Assembly: GCF_018294505.1 (NCBI RefSeq)
Contig: NC_057814.1
Coordinates: 40,159,239 to 40,223,238 of the forward strand
DNA: 64,000 nucleotides
Direction of reading: 5' to 3'
From: Triticum aestivum
Lineage: Eukaryota; Streptophyta; Magnoliopsida; Poales; Poaceae
The notes below the pieces were generated by a model. The model was not told the DNA's origin. It saw nothing but the letters and a program-made list of their open reading frames with translations, and searched no databases. Shown one piece after another: positions 12,772 to 21,634 of this stretch. Position numbers and translations under genes: made by a program. Within the stretch, counting starts at the first letter, position 1. Each line of letters starts with the position of its first letter.

Positions 12772-12987
12772 TCATCCTATCTCTGGATAGCAACCGATCT
12801 CTATCATTCTTGCAATCAATCTCTTCTCCATTCTCTGCTTCTACTTCACAACTTCTATCTCACCATCTTTCTCCTTCAGCTTCTTGTCCAGAACCTCTTT
12901 CTTCCCAGCAAGATCAACAATCACACTTCTCTCTCTTCCCTGCCATGGTTTGTCGATCCATTTGACATAACCACAAGTCCTCCCACC
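12772..12987 (-). pseudogene. Possible GRF zinc-finger/coiled-coil exon in MULE E
   Basis: After a good acceptor (minus-strand TTGATTAATAG, plus 12988-12990), the minus strand encodes GGRTCGYVKWIDKPWQG followed by a charged helix-like stretch (KKEVLDKKLKEKDGEIEVV). CGYVKWID resembles the second half of plant GRF zinc fingers, which are often followed by coiled coil. An in-frame TAG at 12841-12843 is followed by a further coiled-coil-like frame to a TGA at 12772-12774. Upstream minus-strand exons may lie at 13110-13260 but contain stops. Its convergent position opposite the transposase recalls mudrB in MuDR, but it is not a recognisable MURB homologue. Assignment is tentative. Confidence 0.4.
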
Positions 12988-13269
12988 CTATTAATCAACA
13001 ATTCACACAATAATAAGAGGCTCCAATAATAACTGATGTGATCTACTCACATTATCATAAATCACAGAATTAAGAAGACCTCCAAAATTAACACTCACTG
13101 TTACCTCGTACTGTCACACCAAATATCAAGGCCCTATGTCAACATCTTCACTGCATACACACCGACCAGGCGCATCTCTTGGGAAAGGAGGTGTAGGAGC
13201 GAAATGAGAAGCAGGGGAGGACCGACGGTCGGGCGGCGGGAGGATGAGAATGAATGAAGGCGGTACCTT

Positions 13270-13565
13270 GTGTCGGAGAGGCTAGAGGTGCTGCAGCAGC
13301 TGGAGCCATGGGCGGAGGCGCACATGCTGCCGCTGCTCAAGCCGGCAGCGTGCTGTGGAAGCTGGAGGACATGCTGCCGCTGCTCAAGCCGGCGGACGAG
13401 CTGTGGAAGCCGGCGTACATGCTCCCGGATGCGGCGGCGCTGGGCATGGACGGCTTCAACGCGGCGTGCCTCCAGCTCCGCGGCAGGGCGTGCCGAACGC
13501 GCAACTGGTGTGCCTCGTGGGGAACATGGCCACGGAGGAGCCCCTCGCCGCCGCCTACTTGTGCA
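13270..13565 (+). pseudogene. Captured acyl-[ACP] desaturase gene fragment
   Basis: The plus strand shows, in three frames, segments matching the N-terminal part of plant stearoyl-ACP desaturases as I know the family: RLEVLQQLEPWAEAHMLPLL, then LLKPADELWKPAYMLPD with DGFNAACLQLRGRA, then VPNAQLVCLVGNMATEE. In functional family members these precede the diiron-binding TEEALPTYQ motif, where this fragment stops matching. A stretch of about 48 bp containing CTGCCGCTGCTCAAGCCGGC is duplicated (13327 and 13375), and two indels shift the frame. High GC contrasts with the rest of the MULE. It lies between the right TIR and the minus-strand exon, so it is a transduplicated host-gene fragment, not a working enzyme gene. 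Confidence 0.7.
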
Positions 13566-13638
13566 CTGCGCGTCGCCGCTGTCGAAAGGGGAACGAGAGT
13601 TAGGGATTTGGTGGGCCGGATGCGGGCTGCTGCGGCCT

Positions 13639-13916
13639 AGGGGCTTATGTGCGAAAAATAAACAAAAGGAAGGGGGTTTCCACAATATTTCACCCAGCCG
13701 CGCGACCACACGCCTCTGTGCGCGATGGAACTCGCTGACAGTGGGCCCCGCAGACACGCTGGCATCCTAGTCAGCAGCGCGGTCGTACGAAAACCTGTTT
13801 CGAACCGTATTTGCACCAATGAGCCAAGTTTTTGCACCAAATCAGCGTATTCTTCAAGTTCGTGCACCGAAGTGAACATTGGTGGCAAGTTTAGGCACCA
13901 CTGGCGTAATTACCTC
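13639..13916 (-). repeat. Right terminal inverted repeat of MULE E
   Basis: 278 bp, the inverted copy of 7355-7615, ending GGCGTAATTACCTC and followed by the 9-bp duplication TTTTTTGAG. Confidence 0.9.
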
Positions 13917-13925
13917 TTTTTTGAG

Positions 13926-14849
13926 TCCTTAACACATCTTCCGCACCGCGTATAAGCTGATTACACTTTGTACCCAGTCTTTCTTTGGAGCCCATCCGCA
14001 TGCAGAGGCAGAGGCGGGGCGTGGTAGAACTAGCGCGGGCGGGTCACGCGTTGCTGGCGAGCGGACGGTTTGAAGACGAACGGCGGCTTGGAGGCGAGGC
14101 CCGGCCGTGAAGACGCGCCGGCGATGTACGGCCGCGACTGTGGCCGAGTCTGAATCCTCGTCATTCTCCGACTTGTAGTAGTAGTTACTTTGTTCCATCA
14201 GGTTTGACCAATCAGGTTTGACCGATCTGATTTCTTGCTAGCCATACATGCTCGTGTAAAATTAGTAGTAGTACTCCGTAGATACATCCACTTCCGGGTC
14301 GTGGTCCTCTTTCCTTCTCTTTCTTATTTTCCTTCTCCCCCTTTTTTTCAAGCACTGTGTTCCAGCTACTTATATATGCAGCATCTTTGTTTTTGGAAAC
14401 AATACGTCCGAAGTTTGATGGAAAACAATGGAGCCGCGATAGATAGCTTTTCCCTTCGAAAACCTCCGCAAGGTGAGACGCCATGCATTGAAGGCAGTAC
14501 CAGAATCGCCTTTAGCCCGCGGAAACTTGACGGATTGAGTCGCTCGTAGCTTTCGGATTAAATCCTCTACATTGCTTGTGGACAGGAAAGATGCCATAGC
14601 ACTTCGGACACGGCCGCCGCACAAATTGATACTGTAGCGGAAACTCTACGTCCTCAAACTCGCAACTTGCAGCGGCGCACGGACGTGTAACCGTGGTTTC
14701 TTTTGAACCTCGGATGGATATTAGATCTGATTGCTCGCCTTCTAGACAATACAACTCCTTCCGTAATGATTCTCCTTCATCTAAACAATCGCAAACTTCT
14801 CGATCCCTGTGAGATATCCCTCCAAGAACTCATCACCACCGTGCACAGG
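13926..14849 (-). other. Internal 5' region of element C, non-coding
   Basis: This lies between the MULE and the primer binding site, where gag would be expected in an autonomous element. Only short minus-strand frames are present (14512-14754 and 14212-14484), with no recognisable Gag or other domain. Confidence 0.55.
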
Positions 14850-14868
14850 CCCCACGGTGGGAACCAAC
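14850..14868 (-). other. Primer binding site of element C
   Basis: The minus strand reads GTTGGTTCCCACCGTGGGG directly after the LTR, closely related to the GTTGGCGCCCACCGTGGGG of elements A and B. Confidence 0.65.
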
Positions 14869-15492
14869 TGTCGTGGAATTAACACGTCAGATGTCCTAGG
14901 TGTAAGGACTTAGTCGTGAGGCCAACGCATCTATGTAGTAGCTTGAGAGGGGTTGATTGGGATGAGAGACGCAGGGCGGATCAATGCACAAGACAAGGGT
15001 TTAGACAGCTTCGGGCCCCGGGAAACATCGTCCGGTAATAACCCTACATGTTGTTTGTGGCTAGGTCTCATTATGCTTATGAGAGAGTCGCCGGTAAGCC
15101 GGCTCTTTGTGTCTAGCCCTAGAGATTGTTTCTTGTTGCTCGTCCCTCTTTGGGGTGCCCTGCCCCTCCTTATATAAGTTAGAGGGGCGGGTTACATGTG
15201 GAGTCCTAGTAGGACCAGGACTAGTCTATCTTCTCTTACAAGTTAATTACAAGTCCGGGTCTTGCTTCCTTGTAGAGGAAATATTCGTCATCCCTTTCTT
15301 CTTAAGCCGGCCCATCATAAACATGAGCCGGCCTTCTGGGCCTTGGGCCTAGTCTTCTATCTGACCAGCCATCAGGGTCATCCGTGAGTCGTCTGATAGT
15401 GAGCCGCCAGACCCGTGAGTCTCCAGTCCTCCGGCGGGTCACGGTGAAGCGCAAAGTCCGGCCGGGTCATACCGCGGGGTATATCCCCGACA
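14869..15492 (-). repeat. 5' LTR of element C
   Basis: 624-bp partner of 2094-2708. It keeps a stretch around 15010-15050 (GGGCCCCGGGAAACATCG) missing from the other LTR, and lacks a short GAGTCGTCAGGCTC duplication found there. A TATA-like CTTATATAAG lies near 15169-15178. Confidence 0.9.
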
Positions 15493-15606
15493 AGGACGCC
15501 GGAGGAGAGGAACAGGACGAGGCCGGAGAGGGGTCGGAGGGGCGGGCGCGGCCGGATCCAGCAGGGCGGGGCCGGGCGCGCGGGCGGCGACCCGCGGGAG
15601 GCGCCG
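15493..15606 (-). mobile_element. Outer Gypsy element D, middle piece
   Basis: 114 bp of very GC-rich leader sequence between the end of C and the start of B, carrying the TSD AGGAC of C at its left and the TSD CGCCG of B at its right (15602-15606). It continues the GC-rich sequence at 41495 onwards. Confidence 0.7.
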
Positions 15607-16125
15607 TGTCATGGAATTGTCACGGAAGATGTCCTCGTGCAAGGACTTAGTCGTGGAGCCATCGCAGCTAGGAAGCTTAAAGGGGTTAAACGGGACAAGG
15701 AACACGAGGGTTATACTGGTTCGGCCCCTTACGGTGAAGGTAAAAGCCTACGTCCAGTTGAGGTGGTATTGATTAGGGTTTCGACGACCAGGAGCTAGAA
15801 AGTCCTGCCTGGCTATCGATTTGGTCTTACTTGTCCTTAAACCGCCGCCGGGTCGTCCCTTTATATAGAGAGGTTGACGCCCAGCGGCTTTCAGAGTCCC
15901 GGCCGGCTCATAACAGTGTCTGGCTCGGACTCTTAACTATTCTTGCCTTACACTACAAGTTTCACCATAACGGCGGTTATCACTACGGGCTTTAAGCCAT
16001 CTCCGGGTCTTAAGCCCATTATTGACCCGCCGTCTTCAAGTCTGGTACTGGGCTTCGCGTGATGACCATTATGACGTAACCCGGCCCCTCCTGGGCGGGT
16101 GACTCTAATGGTTATATCCTCAACA
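15607..16125 (-). repeat. 3' LTR of element B
   Basis: 519 bp starting TGTCATGG and ending CTCAACA. By eye about eight differences from 40972-41489. A polypurine tract (minus strand CAATCTGGGGCCTAA) abuts at 16126-16140. Confidence 0.9.
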
Positions 16126-16409
16126 TTAGGCCCCAGATTGATTTGAACCGGTTCATGTCAATCTTCAATCCCTTTGAGAGAAAATCTTCCGGCTTATATT
16201 TGTGCGAAGGTGATAACCCGCCGTGACGTCGTCTTCTGGATTCCTGATAACCCTCCATGACGTCATCTTCCATTAAGTTCATTTTTTTATTGTGTCATAT
16301 CCCAACGGATCTTATCTTTAATGGCCATCCCGAAAATCGAGGCGCTTTTGTGGTGAGATAATCACGCCTTGGCCTCCTCGTTTCTCGCGCCCACTTATTA
16401 ACCGCACCT

Positions 16410-16417
16410 TATAAATA
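16410..16417 (+). promoter_or_regulatory. TATA box of the antisense gene in B
   Basis: TATAAATA followed by GC-rich, CT-rich leader. The same box in the same context occurs in A at 26880-26887, so it is conserved between the two copies. Confidence 0.65.
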
Positions 16418-16561
16418 GGCCCGGCCCATAAGCCTTCATTCACTTATCTCCTCCGTCGTCTTCCTCCTCTGACACCCGAGAGCTCGAGCTCCGCCGCCGC
16501 CGCCGCGCCCCTGGTCTTCGTCAACCTCGGCCGCTGCATCACCCTGAACTGGTCCAGAGAA

Positions 16562-19500
16562 ATGGCGGCGACCTCCGCGACTCATCAGCACCCGTAAGTC
16601 CTTGCCACTCCATAGAATAGATCCGCATTAGGGTTCTGCCGTTCTTCCCTGTTCTTCGCAGTTCGTCACCATTTCTTCACGGTTCTTCCCACATGGCCCC
16701 CTTGGATCCAGAAACCATATAGAGCTCATGCGGCTGTGGTTTCGCACCTATTTTCAATAGTAGCATGTCCCCTTTACTTGCAAAGAGATCTCCTTAGAGC
16801 TCATGAACTTCTCTGTATCAGCTTCTAGGTCTAGAGTTTTTTTCTTTCTAGTCGATCGTTTGATCCAAAATAATTACTGCGATCTGTGAAACTTGTTTGT
16901 GCCACACTTAGTCAAAGATTGCATCTGTTAGCTATGGCAGCTCATATCTCCGGCTTAAAAGAGGTCATGCGCTGTGAAATTTCTAGCTCATTTATGATAG
17001 AGTTTTAAACGAGTTGAATTACTCACGATGCCCACAGCGGCTTAGATAACCCGACACAATTAGCCATATGTCATTAGGCGCCAACATAAGCCGCCATCTT
17101 GCATACTGAACTGTAAACTTGCTCCGGCTTATAGTTGAACCGGACATTTCCTTTTGTCATAGGCCTTCGTCTTTCACAATGCCGCCCAAGGCTCCCAAGG
17201 CACCCATCACGTGCAACTGGATGAGATCCGATGTTACTGACGATACTTTAGCTGATTTCGTGAAGACGGGTTACCTGCCAAAAAGGAGGTCATGTCCTAT
17301 CGTGCCCCTGACCCGTCGGAAGAAAGACCTCAACCAAGAGATGGAGAGGTTGTGATATTTGCTGATCAGATGAGCCCGGGCTTCGCACCTCCCGGCTCAA
17401 AATTCTTTAGAGATGTTCTGAACTTCTTCGATCTGCGGCCGCAAGACATAGGACCCAAATCCGTGTCAAATATTTGCAACTTTCAAGTATTCTGCGAAGT
17501 ATATCTTGGAGAAGAGCCCAGCCTACTGCTCTTTCGGGAGCTGTTTTATCTGAACCGCCAGAATGAGTGCGCCAACGGGCCTAGCTTGGAACTTGGCGGA
17601 ATCTCCATTCAACGACGGAGAGATTGCCTCTTTCCTTACGCTGAGCCGCCAAGCCACCCAAAGGACTGGAACCAGACATGGTTCTACTCCCAGGATACTT
17701 CTCCGGCTGATGAGAGCCCTCTGCCCGGCTTTCGTGCTCTGCGTTTGGAGCGAAATCACCCCCTGCCAGATAAACTATCTCAATCTGAACGTCAACCACT
17801 GATCCCCACCATCAACAAGATTAAAGCTCTTCTGGGAAATGGCCTTAACGGCGTCGATCTGGTCCGGGTCTGGATTTCTTGGCGAGTGATTCCCTTGAGC
17901 CGCCGCCCCAGCTTATTGTGTGATTACACGGGCCGGAAGGATGACCCTCTGCGGCACAGCCCCAACGATCTACCTGAGGACGTCGTGGACGACATGACCA
18001 AGTCCCTCTTGAACGAGAGCTTAGCAGACTACGGGAGGACCGGCTTAAGCCCCTTCTGCCAAGCTAACCCAGCTCCGGCGGTAAGCTACCAATCTGAGCA
18101 CTTTTACTTTCCATTCTAACAGTTTTCGTTTTAACCTCAAGGAAACCTTTGTTGCATTTTTCCAGGCTAATGACAAGTTCTGGAAGGTCAAGTATGACCA
18201 TGAGGCTGCTAAAAAAGCCAGGAAGGCTAAGAAAGCCGCCAGGAGAGCCGCTCCCCGCAAGAAGGGAAGTAGGCCTAGCGCCTCAGAGCTGCTTCAGTTG
18301 GATGATAGCTCCGAGTCAGAGGTAGCCCTTGATTCGTTAGGCTCTTCTTTTGTTTTTCGTCTGTTTTTTTAACCACCTTATTGACTTGTTTATCCGCAGG
18401 ATGATACCGGAGCGAGCAACCCGGTGACTGAAGAGGTAACTATACTTTCCTCCGACTCGGACCCCTTGCCAAGGCTGAAAGTCCGAAGAGTAACCTGGAA
18501 AGTAAGATTTTCGCATCCTTTAGCTGATCAAGATCCTCAATTTCTTTTGAAGCAACAGATTCATGAGAGCCGGAGCCAAACCCGGGCCAGCAAGGATGCA
18601 GACCTCTCCTCCAGCTTACCCGAAGCATCCAGAAAGCGCCGGACTGAGGTTATCTCCAACTTATACCCTTTTCATCCTTTAGCGGGCGTCACTCGTCAAA
18701 CACTCAATTCGTCTGATTCAAACTATCAGGAAACTTCACCTTCGTCCGGTGACTCCATGCAATCCAATTTGCCGGCTTTCAAGACCACACCCGGGTAATG
18801 ATAACCACCTCATTTTGTGCTTATCTTACTTATGTTTTTTGTACTAACCTTTTGACTTTCAGTGCCCAAGCCAAGCTCAGCAAGAGGGCCAAGAAAAATA
18901 AGCCTATCGAAGAGCCGGACTTAACTGAACCCAATGCCTCTGCCTCTGAGCCGCCATCTGCACAAGCTCCGGAAATCGCCGCCTCAACTGAAGAACAAAC
19001 CATGGCGGGTTCCGACAACCCGGAGATTCCCAGCTCAGCTCAACCGGCCGATGACCCGGATGTGGTGATTACCCGGACTGAATATGTTGAGCCGGGAAGA
19101 CCCACTGTGCTGGCCAGATGCTCTGCCAAAGAAGAACTGCTGGAGCGCCGCAGGGCTAGACTAGAGATCACTGATTATGCTAACTTGAGCATTGGAGACA
19201 TTGTTTCTGGTTACATTGGTCAAGTGCACAACAGCCGGGACCTGGAGATTGATATGGTGAAGCAGATACAGAAAAAATCTGAGGTACAACTCTCTTGCTT
19301 ACTCCATAGTCAGTCTTACCATGCTAGCCCCCAAGTCTATTACTTATGATAGAATATGTTGTAGACTTAACTTCCGGCTTACCTTCATGAACCGGCAATT
19401 GTAAATAGAATCTTTCAGCCTACATTAGCCCCCAAGTGCCAAGTGTCTTTTCTTGCAAAGCGCTTGGGACTTTAATGTTACATAATAATCACTCACACTG

Positions 19501-20532
19501 TAACCCGGAATTTGTACAGGCTGCCTGCAAGAAATTTGAAGCTGAAATCTCTGAGCTGAAGAACCGCCTGAAGACTCAGGAAACTGAGACCCGGAAGGCC
19601 AACGCCAAATTTGAGTTCAGTGTTGCTGCACAAGAAAAGCTGAAGAAGAAATTTGAAACAGAAAGAAAGACTTGGGCCGACGAGAAAACTGCTTTGCTCA
19701 GCCGGGCCGAACAAGCGGAGACTGCTCTGACGGAGAGAACCGCCGAACTCTCCGGCTTAAAGCGCCATGTGTCACAGATGGTCGCCGCAATCTTTGGTAA
19801 GTCATTCTGCAAGCCTTTAACAAGCTTACATTCTTCATGTCTTAGAAGTCCCACAATTGCCATCAGCTCACCTAACTTTGTTATGCAGGTCCCAGAAGCT
19901 CCAACCTTAATCAGAATGTTCTGACCAAGTTGAAGGCCGTGTACACCTTGGTGGAGCAACTCTACACCGGGTCACAGCGTGTGTTAGCCGTTGTGGCTCT
20001 GTCCAACGAGGTTCCGACTCACCTGGCGGAGGTACTCAGGCGGCTTGTCGTTCTTCCTCAGCGCTTCCAAGAGCTAAGACGGGCCTCTGCAAGAGCCGGA
20101 GCTATAGCTGCTTTGAGCAGGGCTAAGGCTTTTCTCTCAGAGCTAGACCCGGCCGACATCGCTCTTCGATACCCCAGCCTGAAGGAAGACGGCACCCCCT
20201 TTGACCAGAAAGACTTTGCTGCCTGTGTGAAGAGCGTGCGCCCAGTGGCCACCCTGATTGGGAATGACACCGACCTTACCAAGTATCAGCCGGGCTATGA
20301 CGCGGAAAATCAGAGGATCCCCACTCCACGCTATGAAGCAATCAGCTTGATCCCTCCGACTCGTAAGCATACCTTCGCCCCAGAAGTTGACCCGGCCGGG
20401 TTAATTGATGACGAGGCTCAGTTTGAAGCTTTGAGCGGCATTGACTGGAAATCATCAACCTTCCAGGTCATGGAATCAGCCGGAGGAGCGGAGAGGGATG
20501 AGCCGGAGGCTTCGACTCAACAAGCACCTTGA
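16562..20532 (+). pseudogene. Spliced antisense gene of element B (putative gypsy-type transposase domain)
   Basis: This plus-strand gene lies inside a minus-strand retrotransposon. Inferred exons are 16562-16593 (ATG at 16562, optional start), 17163-18080, 18166-18321, 18400-18794, 18863-19283, 19520-19796 and 19889-20532. All splice sites are GT-AG and frames join. Exon 2 encodes the domain known in Pfam as putative gypsy-type transposon (Transposase_28), with ATG 17179 (MPPKAPKAP) and motifs NICNFQVFCEVYLGEEPS and LFRELFYLN. Exon 3 is very basic (KKARKAKKAARRAAPRKKG), likely a nuclear signal. Exon 5 is Pro/Ala/Glu-rich, exon 6 is coiled coil, and exon 7 is a helical domain (VYTLVEQLYTGSQR). 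A one-base loss in an A-run near 17281-17285 shifts the frame early in exon 2. Function is unknown; the domain name does not establish transposase activity. Confidence 0.75.
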
Positions 20533-21079
20533 CCTGTAGCGGCTCATGGTTACACCTTAAAACAATGCCTCACCTTTTGGACTCGGGGAGTCTTGTAATA
20601 GAGTAGGACAAACGCTTAATTTTGTCATGCCATCGTGCACGTGTTGAATGCTTAACTCTATTTAAGCTGCTTCTTCATATTCCTCCGGGTTATAATTGAT
20701 CATTTATTTTCCTTAAGTTTGAAGAACTGTCTTTAATTGTCTTGCATAGAAAACAAATCACAAGTCTCTGGGCGGCTTACCACACTGAGAGTCATAGACT
20801 TTATATATAACCCGGAATATGAACCAAAGTCACCAAAGACTGGCCCTCAATTATATCCTCGATGTAACCATAATAGCATACTTACAAGCCTTCAAGTATA
20901 CTTCCGGTTTATGTAACCCGGATAATGAGGTTGAGATCTCAACTCCGGTTCACCAGCATCAACAACGCTTACTATGTGCTATCAACGTTGTAAATGAAAG
21001 TTAAGTCGGCGAAGTAAGAACCGCCCTGGCACACTGTTGATACGACCAGAAGAACTTGTTGCAAATCAGAAGATCAAAA

Positions 21080-21500
21080 CTTAGGGGCTTCCGGTTCGAA
21101 TTCGACCAGAGAACCGTCCCAAAGGGGTTAAGCTAAGATTCGAATACGATCATATAGCCCCCAGTGGCTTTGGCGTTGCCGACCAAGAGGGTACCGACAG
21201 CTATGTTCTCTTTGGTTCGAATACGACACATGTTTGAACAGGAAGCCCCCAAATGACCTTGAGAGTTGTTTAACAACGCCGATTCGAATACGATCCACGT
21301 CGGTTCCCAAAGGGGGTTGAGCCATGATTCAAATATGATCAAAGAAAACTCCCCAATGAGCTCGGCCATTTGCCAATCAAGTGGGTATCGACAGCTGTGT
21401 TCTCTTAGGTTCGAATACGACCTATGTTTGAACAGGAAGCCCCCAGGTGATCATATTGTTTACGGCTAGATTCGAATACGATCGTAAGCCGGATCCACCT
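21080..21500. repeat. TTCGAATACGA motif array in B
   Basis: The array lies between the convergent 3' ends of the antisense gene and pol. TTCGAATACGA-type motifs recur near 21093, 21137, 21214, 21282, 21409 and 21470, interleaved with AAGCCCCCA. It is homologous to the arrays in A and C. Confidence 0.8.
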
Positions 21501-21634
21501 CCAAGTGACCATGTGATGCTGTAATGGAAATAACACGTTTACCTTTGGAGGAGAAAAGGACAGAGGTCCTACTTTATTATTTATCATAATATATACACGG
21601 CTATAGAAATATGTACATTATGAGAGTCGGTGGC

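Larger units (their letters stand above)
7355..13916 (+). mobile_element. Mutator-like element (MULE) E
   Basis: About 6.56 kb bounded by long terminal inverted repeats that begin GAGGTAATTACGCCAGTGG at both ends. It is flanked by a 9-bp duplication with one mismatch (TTTTTCGAG at 7346-7354, TTTTTTGAG at 13917-13925), as expected for Mutator. It carries a MuDR-type transposase gene on the plus strand, a convergent minus-strand reading frame, a tandem repeat and a host-gene fragment. It is inserted in LTR element C. Confidence 0.92.
2094..15492 (-). mobile_element. LTR retrotransposon C, non-autonomous, with MULE inside
   Basis: Two LTRs (2094-2708 and 14869-15492) start TGTCGTGGAATTAACACG and end CCCCGACA, and are flanked by the direct repeat AGGAC (2089-2093 and 15493-15497). 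A primer-binding-site-like sequence lies next to the right LTR and a polypurine tract next to the left LTR, so transcription runs on the minus strand. After removing MULE E (about 6.6 kb) about 6.8 kb remains, without any gag, protease, RT or integrase frame. It shares a 3' repeat array and the tag of PBS and LTR ends with elements A and B, so I infer a non-autonomous relative mobilised by that family. Confidence 0.85.

Noticed and set aside
13134..13757. Minus-strand frame of about 200 codons across the right TIR of the MULE
   Set aside because: It runs through the TIR and antisense to the desaturase fragment; Arg/Ser-rich composition fits a shadow frame.
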